Shown: positions 26,572 to 36,552, counted from the first letter of the stretch. The stretch is DNA of 64,000 nt from Paraburkholderia heleia NBRC 101817 (GCF_000739775.1 NZ_BBJH01000013.1:124001-188000); one strand, 5' to 3'. The notes: generated by a model not told the origin, from the letters alone. Program-made: numbers and translations.

Positions 26572-27300
26572 TCAACCCGCGACCAGCGTGCCGTTCTCCA
26601 CACGCACGCGCTCGCCTTGCTGGAACGGTGGCGCCTCGTGATATGTGAAGTAGCGCGTCTTGCCGTTCTCCATGCGCACGCGCACCGAATAACTTGTCGT
26701 GCTGCGCAGGTGTTTTTCGACCGAGTTGCCCGCGAAACCGCCGCCCAGCGCGCCGAGCAGCGTCATGGCCGTGCGGCCGTTGCCCGCGCCGAACTGGTTG
26801 CCGACCACGCCACCCGCCACCGCGCCGCCTACCGCGCCGATACCGGTGCCGTGGCCTTCATGCTTGACCTCGGAAATCGCGACGACCGTGCCGCACGTCG
26901 AACATGCGGGCTGGGCGGGCGGTGCTTCCTGCGCGTATTGCTGCTGCGCAGGCTGCGGCGGCTGGGCAGGCTGTTGACCGTACTGCTGCGCCGGGGCGAC
27001 GGGCACGGCCGCCTGCTGTTGAGCCTGTGCTGGGGCCGGCTGCGTTTCGGCGGGCGCATTCGGCTCGTTCTGCGCATATTGCGAGGCCTGGACCGGCTTC
27101 GTCGAGTCGACGACCGGCGGCTGTGAGGCCGTCTGCCCCGTCTGAACCTGGGCGCTCTGTTCGGCGGTGCTGGAAGCTTTCGGGAAAACGCCGGTGATGG
27201 CTGCGGTGGCCGCGAGACTCGCGACGATGACGGCTGCCGCCGCGGTTGCGATCAGCGGATGGAGACGGCGTTTCGGTGTGGTCGAATCGGTTGTGTTCAT
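26572..27300 (-). CDS. Glycine-zipper 2TM domain envelope protein (SlyB/17-kDa antigen-like)
   Basis: Envelope protein of 242 aa with unknown exact role. An N-terminal membrane helix (about 15-38; LIATAAAAVIVASLAATAAI) is followed by a long Gln/Pro/Ala-rich linker (about 45-130). A CSTCGTV motif then opens the glycine-zipper region (about 145-185; GIGAVGGAVAGGVVGNQFG, LLGALGGGFAGNSVEK), and a beta-rich C-terminus ends the protein (SVRVRMENGKTRYFTYHE). The zipper pattern is that of SlyB and Rickettsia 17-kDa antigen domains. There is no lipobox, so it is probably anchored by the N-terminal helix. Confidence 0.85.
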   Translation of the reverse strand: MNTTDSTTPKRRLHPLIATAAAAVIVASLAATAAITGVFPKASSTAEQSAQVQTGQTASQPPVVDSTKPVQASQYAQNEPNAPAETQPAPAQAQQQAAVPVAPAQQYGQQPAQPPQPAQQQYAQEAPPAQPACSTCGTVVAISEVKHEGHGTGIGAVGGAVAGGVVGNQFGAGNGRTAMTLLGALGGGFAGNSVEKHLRSTTSYSVRVRMENGKTRYFTYHEAPPFQQGERVRVENGTLVAG

Positions 27301-27606
27301 GACAGGCTCCGTCTTTGGCAGAGTTGGCTCTCTTGTGCGACCCAGTGTGAGCCAATCCAGGTCTGTGGGCGTTTCAATTTGTAACCCCGCGCGGCGAGTG
27401 CGGACAGACGACGAGGGCGGGGTCGTCGCGCAGCGTGGCTCAGCGCGGTTTTCCGCGCTGGCGCAATTGGGGTACCCGTCCCGGCCGCCGCGCCAGTCGG
27501 CAGATTTTACCGATGGTTACAAACATGTGCGCTCAGCGGTCCAAAAGAAACGGGGCGCATACGGCGTGAACCGCATGCGCCCCGTCGTATCAGGACCATG
27601 GTCCGC
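27301..27606. other. Gap between lysS and the glycine-zipper gene
   Basis: About 300 bases. The right end holds the lysS terminator (27541-27585). The rest should contain the minus-strand promoter of the glycine-zipper gene. A TAAAAT-like -10 occurs near 27504-27509 on the minus strand without a good -35. No gene is seen. Confidence 0.5.
27541..27585 (-). terminator. Terminator of the prfB-lysS operon
   Basis: On the minus strand a 15-bp stem with one mismatch (arms plus 27571-27585 and 27550-27564, 6-base loop) runs into TTCTTTT. It begins about 20 bases after the lysS stop. Confidence 0.88.
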
Positions 27607-29142
27607 TTAGTCTTCGCGGCGCAGGTGCGGGAAGAGGATCACGTCGCGGATGCTTGCGCTGTCCGTGAGCAGCATGATCAGACGGTCGATGCCGATGCCG
27701 CAGCCGCCCGTCGGAGGCATGCCGTATTCGAGTGCGCGGATATAGTCGGCGTCGTAGAACATCGCTTCTTCGTCGCCGGCGTCCTTCTGCTCCACCTGCT
27801 TCCTGAAGCGCGCGGCCTGGTCTTCCGGATCGTTGAGCTCCGAGAAGCCGTTGGCGATCTCGCGGCCCGTGATGAAGAGCTCGAAGCGCTCGGTGATACC
27901 GGGCAGCGTGTCCGAGGCGCGCGCGAGCGGCGAGACTTCGACAGGGTAGTCGATGATGTAGGTCGGCTCCCACAGCTGCGACTCGGCCGTCTCTTCGAAG
28001 AGCGCCAGCTGGAGCGAGCCCACGCCCGCGTTCAGGAACGCCGGCTGGTTCGTGTCCACGCCGAACTTCTTGAGTTCCGTACGCAGGAAGGCGGCGTCGG
28101 CAAGCTGCTCGTTCGTGTATTGCGGCGCGTACTTCTGGATCGCCTGCTGGATCGTCAGGCGATGGAACGGCTTCGAGAGGTCGAGTTCACGGCCCTGATA
28201 CGTCAGCACGGCGGTGCCGCTCGCGTCGATGGCGGCCTGGCGGATCAGCTGCTCGGTGAAGTCCATGAGCCACGCGTAGTCGGTGTACGCGGCGTAGAAC
28301 TCCATCATCGTGAATTCCGGATTGTGACGCGGCGAAACGCCTTCGTTACGGAAATTCCGGTTGATCTCGAACACGCGCTCGAAGCCGCCCACGATCAGGC
28401 GCTTGAGATACAGCTCGGGTGCGATGCGCATGAACATCTGCATGTCGAGCGCGTTGTGGTGCGTGACGAACGGCTTCGCGGCCGCGCCGCCCGGGATCGG
28501 GTGCAGCATCGGCGTTTCGACTTCCATGAAGCCCGCGTCGGCCATGAAGCGGCGCACGGAGGAGATCGCCTTGGTGCGCGCCTGGAACGTCTGACGCGCT
28601 TCCGGCGTGACGATCAGGTCGACATAGCGCTGGCGATAGCGCATTTCCTGGTCGGAGAGGCCGTGGAACTTGTCCGGCAGCGGACGCAGCGCCTTCGAGA
28701 GCAGGCGCAGTTCCGTGCAGCGCACGGAAAGCTCGCCCTTGTTCGTGCGGAACAGCACCCCTTGGGCCGCGACGATGTCACCGAGATCCCACTTCTTGAA
28801 CGCCTCGTAGGTGGCCTCGCCCACGTCGGCGGGCGTGATGAAGAACTGGATCTGGCCCGAGCCGTCGCGCACCGTGGCGAAGCTCGCCTTGCCCATCACG
28901 CGCTTGAGCATCATGCGGCCGGCGATGGCGACTTCGAGCGGGTTCGCTTCGAGCGCGTCCTTGTCGGTGTCGGCGTAGTCGCGCGCCAGGTCGGCGGCGT
29001 GGTGGGTCGGGCGGAAGTCGTTCGGATAGGCGACGCCTGCCTCGCGCAGCGCGCGCAGTTTCTCGCGGCGCTCGGCGATGATCTGGTTGTCGTCGAGTTC
29101 GGGCGCGGCGCTGGGCGCGCTCTGCTGGGTCGGTTCGGTCAT
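27607..29142 (-). CDS. lysS: Lysyl-tRNA synthetase (class II)
   Basis: Charges tRNA-Lys. 511 aa, usual length. The N-terminal OB-fold anticodon-binding domain (about 60-170) is followed by the class II catalytic domain, with motif 2 [20 protein letters not shown] and motif 3 [13 protein letters not shown] near the C-terminus. I start at 29142 ([20 protein letters not shown]); longer in-frame starts read into the prfB-lysS gap. It is downstream of prfB on the same strand with a 211-base gap, matching the E. coli prfB-lysS pair. Confidence 0.96.
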   Translation of the reverse strand: MTEPTQQSAPSAAPELDDNQIIAERREKLRALREAGVAYPNDFRPTHHAADLARDYADTDKDALEANPLEVAIAGRMMLKRVMGKASFATVRDGSGQIQFFITPADVGEATYEAFKKWDLGDIVAAQGVLFRTNKGELSVRCTELRLLSKALRPLPDKFHGLSDQEMRYRQRYVDLIVTPEARQTFQARTKAISSVRRFMADAGFMEVETPMLHPIPGGAAAKPFVTHHNALDMQMFMRIAPELYLKRLIVGGFERVFEINRNFRNEGVSPRHNPEFTMMEFYAAYTDYAWLMDFTEQLIRQAAIDASGTAVLTYQGRELDLSKPFHRLTIQQAIQKYAPQYTNEQLADAAFLRTELKKFGVDTNQPAFLNAGVGSLQLALFEETAESQLWEPTYIIDYPVEVSPLARASDTLPGITERFELFITGREIANGFSELNDPEDQAARFRKQVEQKDAGDEEAMFYDADYIRALEYGMPPTGGCGIGIDRLIMLLTDSASIRDVILFPHLRRED

Positions 29143-29353
29143 GATGGCTCGGAGTTCTTTGTTTCGCAGGTGTTTCGGCGAGTTTTCGGGGCTGCGGCCC
29201 CGGCATGGTCCTTCGCGGGACACGGCGCGCATCGCGCGCAGACAAGCGGACTTCGGTTCCTGCCGCGCGTCGCGCACCTCGCGGTCGTTGCGGGCGGCGC
29301 GGCAGGAGAGGGCGGCATGCGGTGAACTGCAGCACCCGTGGCGTGCGGCAAGC

Positions 29354-30458
29354 TTACACGCCCTGTTTCAGGCTTGCGCTGATGAAGGCGTCGAGATCGC
29401 CGTCGAGCACAGCCTTGGTGTTGCTGATTTCGACGTTGGTGCGCAGGTCCTTGATACGGCTGTTGTCGAGCACGTAGGAGCGGATCTGATGACCCCAGCC
29501 CACGTCCGACTTGCCCGCTTCGAGCTTGTCCTGTTCCGACTGGCGCTTGCGCATCTCGGCCTCGTACAGGCGCGATTTCAGCATGGCCATGGCTTCGGCG
29601 CGGTTACGGTGCTGCGAGCGGTCGTTCTGGCACTGCACGACGATGCCCGACGGCACGTGCGTGATACGCACGGCGGAGTCGGTCTTGTTGATGTGCTGAC
29701 CGCCCGCGCCCGAAGCGCGATACGTGTCGATGCGCAGATCGGCCGGATTGACTTCGATCTCGAACGAATCGTCGATTTCCGGATACACGAACACCGACGA
29801 AAACGACGTATGACGCCCGCCCGACGAGTCGAACGGCGACTTGCGCACGAGGCGGTGAATGCCGGTTTCGGTGCGCAGGAAGCCGTAGGCGTATTCGCCT
29901 TCGACCTTGATCGTCGCGCTCTTGATGCCGGCCACGTCGCCTTCGGATTCTTCGAGCACTTCGGTCTTGAAGCCCTTGCGCTCGCAGTAGCGCACGTACT
30001 GGCGCAGCAGCATGGACGCCCAGTCGCACGCCTCGGTGCCGCCGGCGCCGGCCTGGATGTCGATGAACGCGTTGTTCGGGTCGGCCGGATTCGCGAACAT
30101 GCGGCGGAACTCGACGTCGGCGACGCGCGCTTCGATTGCGTGAGCGTCGGTTTCGACGGCGACGAGCGTGTCCTCATCGCCTTCCTCGCGGGCCATCTCG
30201 AAGAGATCCTGGGTATCGCGCGTGTCGTTCTCGATGCCGTCGAGCACGTGCACGACGCCCTCGAGCAGCTTCTTTTCCTTGCCGAGACCCTGGGCGTGTT
30301 TGGAGTCGTTCCAGACGTTGGGGTCTTCGAGTTCGCTGTTGACTTCGACGAGCCGTCGGGCTTTTACGTCGTAGTCAAAGATACCCCCGTAGCTCGCCCG
30401 CGCGCGTGCGCAGGTCGGCCAAAAGGGCTTCGATCGCGTTGAGACGTTCCGCTTCCAT
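29354..30458 (-). CDS. prfB: Peptide chain release factor 2, expressed by programmed +1 frameshift
   Basis: RF2 recognises UGA and UAA and triggers peptide release. The 27-codon first segment (30458-30378, [20 protein letters not shown]...) ends in an in-frame TGA at 30375-30377. Reading resumes in +1 as [14 protein letters not shown] and continues to 29354, giving 367 aa in total. The GGQ catalytic motif is at 252-254 ([14 protein letters not shown]), and the codon-recognition SPF lies in [10 protein letters not shown]. The frameshift is the classic autoregulation: RF2 shortage at the UGA favours the shift. Annotate as a joined CDS, not a pseudogene. Confidence 0.96.
30375..30389 (-). promoter_or_regulatory. 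prfB programmed +1 frameshift site
   Basis: Minus strand reads CGG-GGG-TAT-CTT-TGA-C. The G-run works as an internal Shine-Dalgarno three bases before the slippery CTT, which is followed by the UGA stop and a C, the same elements as in E. coli prfB. The ribosome skips the T at 30377 and continues with GAC. Confidence 0.95.
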
Positions 30459-30489
30459 TTGTATCGTGATCCGGCGTGTAAAACATTGA

Positions 30490-30495
30490 ATTATA
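30490..30495 (-). promoter_or_regulatory. Candidate -10 box of prfB
   Basis: Consensus TATAAT on the minus strand, 31 bases before the prfB ATG. A TTGATC lies upstream but with a short 14-base spacing, so the -35 is uncertain. Confidence 0.5.
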
Positions 30496-30520
30496 GCCGA
30501 TTGAACCCGGATCAAGGGCG

Positions 30521-30550
30521 GCGCGGGCCGTTCGGGCGGCCCGCGCTTTT
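30521..30550. other. GC-rich inverted repeat between recJ and prfB
   Basis: GCGCGGGCC (30521-30529) and GGCCCGCGC (30538-30546) form a 9-bp stem with an 8-base loop. The following TTTT is on the plus strand, while both neighbours are on the minus strand, so it is at most a weak recJ terminator. Confidence 0.5.
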
Positions 30551-30577
30551 GCGCGCAACGTGCAGTTAAAAGCAGGT

Positions 30578-32284
30578 TCAGAGCGCAGCGTGCTCCACCA
30601 CGAGCTGCACGCGCGACACGCCGTTCCAGGTGTCGCGCACGAGGCGGTAGGCGACAGTGGTGTGCTGCGGCAGCGACTCCGTGTGGTTGAACCAGATCGC
30701 GTTGAAACGCTGGCGTCCGCGCAGCAGTTGCAGCTTGAGGTGCTTGTCCTTCACGAGCGCCTGCGAGGCCACCTCGAATTCCCCTGAAAAGACCGGCGCC
30801 GGGAAGCCCTGGCCCCACACGGCGGCGTCGAGCATCTCCACGAAATCGGGCGTGAAGTAGGCGTCTTCGAGATCGCCGTCGGTTTCGACCGTGCGCGCGA
30901 GCGCTTCTTCGGTGAGCCACTCGCGGCCCACGCGCTCGAAGGCAGCAGCGAAGCGCGGCACGTCGGCGGCGGCGATCGTCATGCCCGCGGCCATGGCATG
31001 GCCGCCGAACTTCTGGATCAGACCGGGCTCGCGCTTGCTGATCAGATCGACCGCGTCGCGCAGATGGAAACCGGGGATCGAGCGGCCCGAGCCCTTCACG
31101 AGTGTGCCGTCCTCGTCGGCCGGCGCGAAGGTGAACGAGGGGCGGTGAAAACGCTCCTTGAGCCGCCCCGCGACGATGCCGATCACGCCCTGGTGCCAAC
31201 CTTCGTTAAAGAGCGTGAGCGTGGCCTTGCCTTGCGGATCGACGTCAGCGAGATCGGCGAGCGCCTGCTGCTGCATGCCGGCTTCGATCTCGCGGCGCTC
31301 GCGGTTCATGCCGTCGAGCTGCTGTGCAAGTTCCCACGCGCGGCCCACGTCGTCGGTGGTCAGGCACTCGATGCCGAGCGACATGTCAGAGAGCCGGCCC
31401 GCCGCGTTCAGACGCGGCCCGAGCGCGAAGCCGAAGTCGAAGCCGGACGCACTTTTCGCGTCGCGGCCCGCCGCGCGAAAGAGCGCGGCGATACCCGGCT
31501 GCATGCGGCCGTTGCGCACGCGCTGCAAGCCTTGCGCGACGAGCACGCGGTTGTTGCAGTCGAGCTTGACGACGTCGGCGACGGTGCCGAGCGCAACGAG
31601 ATCGAGCAGTCCATCGAGGCGCGGCTCGGGCTTCCCGCCGCTGAACGCACCGCGCTTGCGCAATTCCGCGCGCAGCGCGAGCAGCGTGTAGAACATCACG
31701 CCCACGCCCGCGATGCACTTGCTCGGAAACTCGCAGCCCGGCTGGTTCGGATTGACGATGGCGCGCGCGTCGGGGAGCGTGTCGCCGGGCAGGTGGTGGT
31801 CGGTCACGAGCACCTCGATGCCGAGCGCGTTGGCGGCTTCCACGCCTTCCACGCTGGCGATGCCGTTGTCCACCGTGATCAGGACATCGGGCGGCCCGCC
31901 CTTGCGTTGCGCGGCAAGCGCGACGATCTCGGGCGTGAGCCCGTAGCCATACTCGAAGCGGTTCGGCACGAGATAGTCGATCTGCGCGCCGAACATGCGC
32001 AGGCCGCGCACGGCCACGGCGCACGCCGTCGCGCCGTCGCAGTCGTAGTCGGCGACCACGAGCAAGCGGCAATCCGCTTCGATCGCATCGGCGAGCAGCG
32101 TGGCGGCCTCGTCGAGGCCCTTCATCCCGGCAGGCGGGATGAGGCGGGCAAGGCCGGTTTCGATTTCGTCGGGCTGGCAAATGCCGCGCGAGGCGTAGAG
32201 GCGCGCTAGCACCGGATGCAGGCCGTGGCGCACGAGCGCTTCGGTGTCGGCGGGCGAGCAGGCGCGGGTGACGATTCGGGTCAT
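30578..32284 (-). CDS. recJ: Single-stranded-DNA-specific 5'-3' exonuclease RecJ
   Basis: Exonuclease acting in RecF-pathway recombination, mismatch repair and base excision repair. 568 aa, near E. coli's 577. The DHH-family phosphoesterase motifs are YDCDGATACAVAV (motif I), VDNGIAS (II) and TDHHLPG with DHH at 162-164 (III). The DHHA1 region includes GSGRSIPGFHLRDA and GGHAMAAGM, and a C-terminal OB fold ends the protein. It lies 33 bases after the RpfE-type gene on the same strand, so the two are probably co-transcribed. Confidence 0.96.
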   Translation of the reverse strand: MTRIVTRACSPADTEALVRHGLHPVLARLYASRGICQPDEIETGLARLIPPAGMKGLDEAATLLADAIEADCRLLVVADYDCDGATACAVAVRGLRMFGAQIDYLVPNRFEYGYGLTPEIVALAAQRKGGPPDVLITVDNGIASVEGVEAANALGIEVLVTDHHLPGDTLPDARAIVNPNQPGCEFPSKCIAGVGVMFYTLLALRAELRKRGAFSGGKPEPRLDGLLDLVALGTVADVVKLDCNNRVLVAQGLQRVRNGRMQPGIAALFRAAGRDAKSASGFDFGFALGPRLNAAGRLSDMSLGIECLTTDDVGRAWELAQQLDGMNRERREIEAGMQQQALADLADVDPQGKATLTLFNEGWHQGVIGIVAGRLKERFHRPSFTFAPADEDGTLVKGSGRSIPGFHLRDAVDLISKREPGLIQKFGGHAMAAGMTIAAADVPRFAAAFERVGREWLTEEALARTVETDGDLEDAYFTPDFVEMLDAAVWGQGFPAPVFSGEFEVASQALVKDKHLKLQLLRGRQRFNAIWFNHTESLPQHTTVAYRLVRDTWNGVSRVQLVVEHAAL

Positions 32285-32317
32285 GCGGGGCGGCGGAAGA
32301 AAGAGGTCATTCGGGAA

Positions 32318-33433
32318 TCATTCGATAAAGAGCGACGCGAACAGGCGGCGTCGCCAGAACTTGCGCAAATCGCCGCGCGTGACGGACAGCGTGACCGAGC
32401 CGGTGTCGCCGCACAGCGTGAGGTCGAGCGCGGCGAGCGCGCCCGTTTGCAGCGCGGCGAGCGCGGGCGCGAACCAGTCGCGCTCCAGTTGCGCGAACGC
32501 GGCGTTCCAGCGGCCCCAGTCCTGCTGGATGAAGGCTGCTGAAAACGGATCGAGTTCGACGAGCGTCGCGCCCGCGCCGGAGCCGTTGTCGAGCGAGGCT
32601 GCGAGCGCGGCGAAGGTCGCGGGCGCGGCGCCGACTTCCGCCTTCGCGGCGAGCGCCAGGCCGCGCGTGGCGGCCGCATCGGAGCGCACGCGCGCATAAG
32701 GGCTCGTGACGGCGCGCAGTGCGCCTTGCGCGTGGAACCAGATCGAATTGACGGCGGGCAGGCCGCGCGCTTCGCGTGCCTCGTTCACGGGATGCTCGAA
32801 CCACGCCATCTGCACTTCGTTCTGCACCTTCATCCAGGCGCGCGATCGCTGGCCCGAATGGGCCTCGTGCGGCAGCCAGATCTCGATGTTGCGGCCGCTC
32901 GCGCGCAAGGGCGACGCGCCCGCGAGCGTGCCGAACGCCGCCGACGAGAGATACCAGCGCTGCGGCGTCGGGGCCTCGATGCGCACGCCCAGTTCTTCGA
33001 TCAGCGGCCGGGCGACGGTGTAAAGCGTGGCGGCGTCGCTATCGGCGAGTTCCAGCGACGCAGGGTCGATCAGCACCAGATGATCGTGCGCGATGCGCAC
33101 ATGCACGGGCTGCACGCACGCCCATGTGGCGTCGCCGGGCGTCCCGCCGTCGGCGAGCAGCATGTAGGGCGCAAGTGGCGCTTCGTCGTCGGCGGCGGGC
33201 GCGGGCTTTGCGTCGCTCGCGTTCGCGGGGCCGAGCGCGCCGAACTGGCGCGCAACCCAGCGCTCGTGGGGCAGCGTGCGCTGGAAGTCCTCGCCGATCA
33301 CCTGCTCGCCGAGTGTCGCGCGCGCAACCAGTTTCGCGAGCGCCGGGTATTCGAGGCCCGCGAGCGCAGTGGAGGCGGCTGCCGCAGAAGGCAAGGCAAA
33401 GGGAACAAGGAGATGGAGTCGGTCGGCGGGCAT
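32318..33433 (-). CDS. Conserved protein of the RpfE type
   Basis: Cytoplasmic protein of unknown biochemical function, 371 aa. I recognise it only by resemblance to the conserved family annotated as RpfE-type regulatory protein, and by its place directly upstream of recJ, as in Xanthomonas. Visible features: N-terminus MPADRLHLLVPFALPSAAAA, a conserved central stretch with TPQRWYLS, a NSIWFHAQGAL segment and WGRWNAAFAQLERDW near the C-terminus. No signal peptide, membrane helix or nucleotide-binding motif is seen. I start at 33433 rather than the upstream ATG at 33445, which overlaps a likely -10 box. Confidence 0.6.
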   Translation of the reverse strand: MPADRLHLLVPFALPSAAAASTALAGLEYPALAKLVARATLGEQVIGEDFQRTLPHERWVARQFGALGPANASDAKPAPAADDEAPLAPYMLLADGGTPGDATWACVQPVHVRIAHDHLVLIDPASLELADSDAATLYTVARPLIEELGVRIEAPTPQRWYLSSAAFGTLAGASPLRASGRNIEIWLPHEAHSGQRSRAWMKVQNEVQMAWFEHPVNEAREARGLPAVNSIWFHAQGALRAVTSPYARVRSDAAATRGLALAAKAEVGAAPATFAALAASLDNGSGAGATLVELDPFSAAFIQQDWGRWNAAFAQLERDWFAPALAALQTGALAALDLTLCGDTGSVTLSVTRGDLRKFWRRRLFASLFIE

Positions 33434-33764
33434 GATGGTGCGCATTGTACTTCGGCGCTGCGCATGCCGGGCCGCCCTCGGGCGCGCCGCAACGGCTCCG
33501 CGTTGCCCCCGTTATTCGCGTGCAGCGGCACTTGTGGACGAAATGTGGCTCGAAGGAGAGGGCGGGCAAACGCCCCCCGGCGGTGGGGTACTCAGGCGTG
33601 AAAATTCGCGGAAACCCCGTCGAATGTCCGTGGAGGGCCGCCAGTGTGGCAAACTTCGCGGTTGATCGCCGCCCAACCCGGCACGATATTCTCCGGCGCG
33701 TCCGGCGCGCGGGCCCCAGGGCCAATACGGCGCCGGAGCGCAACGAAGACGCAAAAGGATTCGC
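33434..33764. other. Divergent intergenic region between the rpfE-type gene and lolC
   Basis: 331 bases. A minus-strand TACAAT (plus 33444-33449) lies 10 bases before the rpfE-type start. The lolC side carries an AAAGGA ribosome site at about 33754-33759 but no clear promoter. No convincing gene or terminator is seen. Confidence 0.5.
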
Positions 33765-35018
33765 TTGAAACTTCCCTACGAATGGCAGATAGGCTGGCGC
33801 TATACCCGCGCCGGCAAACGCACGACCGGCAACGGGTTCATCTCGTTCATCGCGCTCATTTCGATGTCGGGCATCGCGCTCGGCGTCGCGGCGCTGATCG
33901 TCGTGCTCTCGGTGATGAACGGCTTCCAGCGCGACGTGCGCGACCGCATGCTCTCCGTGCTCGCGCACATCGAGATCTTTTCGCCCACGGGCACGATGCC
34001 CGACTGGCAGCTCACGGCGAAGGAAGCGAAAACCAATCCCGAAGTCATTGGTGCGGCGCCTTACGTCGACGCCCAGGCGCTGCTCACGCGCGGCGACAGC
34101 GTGAACGGCGTCGCGCTGCGCGGCATCGAGCCTTCCGAGGAGCCGCAGGTCTCGGACATCGGCAAGGAAATGAAGGCGGGCAGCCTGAACGACCTCACGC
34201 CGGGCAGCTTCGGCATCGTGCTTGGCGCGGATCTCGCCGTGAACCTGGGCGTGACGGTGGGCGACAAGGTCACGCTCGTCGCACCCGAGGGTTCGATCAC
34301 GCCGGCCGGCATGCTGCCGCGACTGAAGCAGTTCACTGTGGTGGGCGTGTTCGAATCGGGCCATTACGAGTACGACAGCACGCTCGCGCTCACCAACATC
34401 CGCGACGCGGAGGTGCTCTATCGCCTCGGCGCGCCAAGCGGCGTGCGCCTGCGCCTGAAGGACATGCAGCGCGCACCGGCGGTGGCGCGCCAGCTCGTGC
34501 ATACGCTCTCGGGCGACCTCTATATCCGCGACTGGACGCAGCAGAACAAGACCTGGTTCTCGGCCGTGCAGATCGAAAAACGCATGATGTTCATCATTCT
34601 CACGCTCATCATCGCGGTGGCGGCATTCAATCTCGTTTCGTCTCTCGTCATGACCGTCACCAACAAGCAGGCCGATATCGCGATCCTGCGCACGCTCGGC
34701 GCGCAGCCGGGCTCGATCATGAAGATCTTCGTCGTGCAGGGCGTGACGATCGGCTTCGTGGGCACGGCCATCGGCATCGCACTTGGTTGCCTGATCGCAT
34801 GGAGCATTCCATGGAGCGTGCCGGCGATCGAGCATCTGCTCGGCATTCAGTTCCTGCCGCCTTCGGTGTACTTCATCAGCGAGCTGCCTTCGGAACTCGT
34901 GGCGTCCGACGTGATCCGCATCGGCGCGATCGCCTTCGTGCTGTCCGCGCTCGCCACGCTCTATCCGAGCTGGCGCGCGGCCAAGGTTCGTCCCGCGGAG
35001 GCGCTGCGCTATGAATGA
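33765..35018 (+). CDS. lolC: Lipoprotein-releasing ABC transporter permease LolC/E
   Basis: Inner-membrane permease that extracts outer-membrane-bound lipoproteins and hands them to LolA. 417 aa. One N-terminal helix (about 25-50; [20 protein letters not shown]), a large periplasmic domain, and three C-terminal helices in the FtsX-like domain (about 270-405). The start codon is TTG at 33765, placed seven bases after AAAGGA; it yields [19 protein letters not shown], the conserved family N-terminus. lolD overlaps it by 8 bases. Only one permease gene is present, so it may form a homodimer (LolF-like) unless a second lies elsewhere. Confidence 0.93.
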   Translation: MKLPYEWQIGWRYTRAGKRTTGNGFISFIALISMSGIALGVAALIVVLSVMNGFQRDVRDRMLSVLAHIEIFSPTGTMPDWQLTAKEAKTNPEVIGAAPYVDAQALLTRGDSVNGVALRGIEPSEEPQVSDIGKEMKAGSLNDLTPGSFGIVLGADLAVNLGVTVGDKVTLVAPEGSITPAGMLPRLKQFTVVGVFESGHYEYDSTLALTNIRDAEVLYRLGAPSGVRLRLKDMQRAPAVARQLVHTLSGDLYIRDWTQQNKTWFSAVQIEKRMMFIILTLIIAVAAFNLVSSLVMTVTNKQADIAILRTLGAQPGSIMKIFVVQGVTIGFVGTAIGIALGCLIAWSIPWSVPAIEHLLGIQFLPPSVYFISELPSELVASDVIRIGAIAFVLSALATLYPSWRAAKVRPAEALRYE

Positions 35019-35742
35019 CCGTCAATCACTGATCGCCGCGGCGGGCGACTATCCGTACGTGCTCGAAGCGCACGGCGTCTCGAAGGTGTTTGGCCAGGGC
35101 CCGCTTGCAGTGCAGGTGCTGCACGACACCGATCTGAAAGTGAAGCGCGGCGAGAAGCTCGCCGTGGTGGGCGCGTCGGGCTCGGGCAAGAGCACGCTGC
35201 TGCATGTGCTCGGCGGACTCGACGAGCCGGGCGCGGGCAAGGTCTCGGTGCTCGGCAAGCCGTTCACCGAGTTGTCAGAACGCGAGCGCAACGAACTGCG
35301 CAATCGCGCACTGGGCTTCGTCTATCAGTTCCACCATCTGCTGCCGGAGTTCTCGGCGCTCGACAACGTGGCGATGCCGCTGCGCATACGCCGCATGACG
35401 CAGGAAGACGCACGCACCGAAGCGATGCAGATCCTGGAGCGCGTGGGCCTCTCGCATCGCGCGCGCAACCGGCCGGGCGAGCTGTCGGGCGGCGAGCGCC
35501 AGCGCGTGGCGATCGCGCGCGCGCTGGTGACGAAGCCCGCCTGTGTGCTCGCCGACGAGCCCACGGGCAACCTCGACGGCGCGACGGCCGATACGGTCTT
35601 CAACCTGATGCTCGAACTCTCCGACCAGTTCGATACGAGCTTCGTGATCGTCACCCACGATCCCGACCTTGCGGCGCGCTGCGACCGCATCGTGCGCCTG
35701 CGCGACGGCATGCTGCACGAGGAACCGGTCGTGCCGGTCTGA
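35011..35742 (+). CDS. lolD: Lipoprotein-releasing ABC transporter ATPase LolD
   Basis: ATPase that powers lipoprotein release with the LolC-type permease. 243 aa. Walker [10 protein letters not shown] at 54-62, signature [15 protein letters not shown], Walker [13 protein letters not shown] and the H-loop VIVTHD are all intact. The [16 protein letters not shown] stretch is typical of the MacB/LolD group. The ATG lies inside the last codons of lolC (8-base overlap), indicating translational coupling. Confidence 0.97.
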   Translation: MNDRQSLIAAAGDYPYVLEAHGVSKVFGQGPLAVQVLHDTDLKVKRGEKLAVVGASGSGKSTLLHVLGGLDEPGAGKVSVLGKPFTELSERERNELRNRALGFVYQFHHLLPEFSALDNVAMPLRIRRMTQEDARTEAMQILERVGLSHRARNRPGELSGGERQRVAIARALVTKPACVLADEPTGNLDGATADTVFNLMLELSDQFDTSFVIVTHDPDLAARCDRIVRLRDGMLHEEPVVPV

Positions 35743-35763
35743 GCCTTCCCGCGAGCGAGCGCC

Positions 35764-36552
35764 ATGTGGACCGATACGCACTGCCATCTCGACGCCGCCG
35801 AGTTCGATGCCGACCGCGACGCGGTCGCGTCGGCGGCGCACGCAGCGGGCGTGTCGCGCATCGTGATCCCGGCGGTCGCGCGCGAGAACTTCTCGACGGT
35901 TCGCGCGCTCGCGCACCGCACCCCGGGCGCGCGCTACGCGCTTGGCATCCACCCGCTCTATACGCCGAAGGCGCGAGACGACGACCTTGACGTGTTGCGC
36001 CGCGAGATCGAGGCGAGTCTCGACGATCCGCGCTTCGTCGGCATTGGCGAGATCGGGCTCGATTACTTCGTGCCGGGCCTCGACGAGGCCCGGCAGCAGC
36101 ACTTCTACGATGCCCAGCTGCGCCTGGCGCGCGAGTTCGGCTTGCCGGCGATTTGCCATGTGCGCAAGTCGCAGGATCAGGTGCTCAAGGGGCTGCGCCG
36201 CAACGGCGTGACGAGCGGCATTGCGCATGCGTTCAACGGCAGCTTCCAGCAGGCGCGGGCATTCGTCGATCAAGGGATGCATCTGGGCTTCGGCGGCAAT
36301 CTGACGTTCGAGCGCGCGCTACAGATCCGCAGGCTCGCGCAGCAGTTGCCGCTCGAAGCCATTGTCCTGGAAACCGATGCGCCGGATATCCCGCCCGCCT
36401 GGCTTTATCGCGAGCGCAACACCCCCGACCAGGTGCCGCGCATCGGTACCGTGCTCGCAGGGTTGCGGGGCGTGAGCCCCGAAGAACTCGCCCTTGGCAC
36501 GACGGCTAACGCGGCGGCTGCGCTGCCGCGGCTCGCGCTTTCGTCTGCATAA
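35764..36552 (+). CDS. TatD-family metal-dependent hydrolase (DNase)
   Basis: Cytoplasmic TIM-barrel metalloenzyme, 262 aa. Metal ligands H6 and H8 are in TDTHCHLD; other family motifs are GIGEIGLDYF, CHVRKSQDQVL, AHAFNGS, GGNLTFER and the terminal LETDAPDIPP. E. coli TatD and YcfH-type proteins have deoxyribonuclease activity; which paralogue this is cannot be decided. It begins 21 bases after lolD, so it probably belongs to the same transcript. Confidence 0.92.
   Translation: MWTDTHCHLDAAEFDADRDAVASAAHAAGVSRIVIPAVARENFSTVRALAHRTPGARYALGIHPLYTPKARDDDLDVLRREIEASLDDPRFVGIGEIGLDYFVPGLDEARQQHFYDAQLRLAREFGLPAICHVRKSQDQVLKGLRRNGVTSGIAHAFNGSFQQARAFVDQGMHLGFGGNLTFERALQIRRLAQQLPLEAIVLETDAPDIPPAWLYRERNTPDQVPRIGTVLAGLRGVSPEELALGTTANAAAALPRLALSSA

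Noticed and set aside
29354..30458. prfB as a frameshifted pseudogene
   Set aside because: The break lies exactly at the conserved programmed CTT-TGA site with an upstream G-run, and the rest of the gene is intact.
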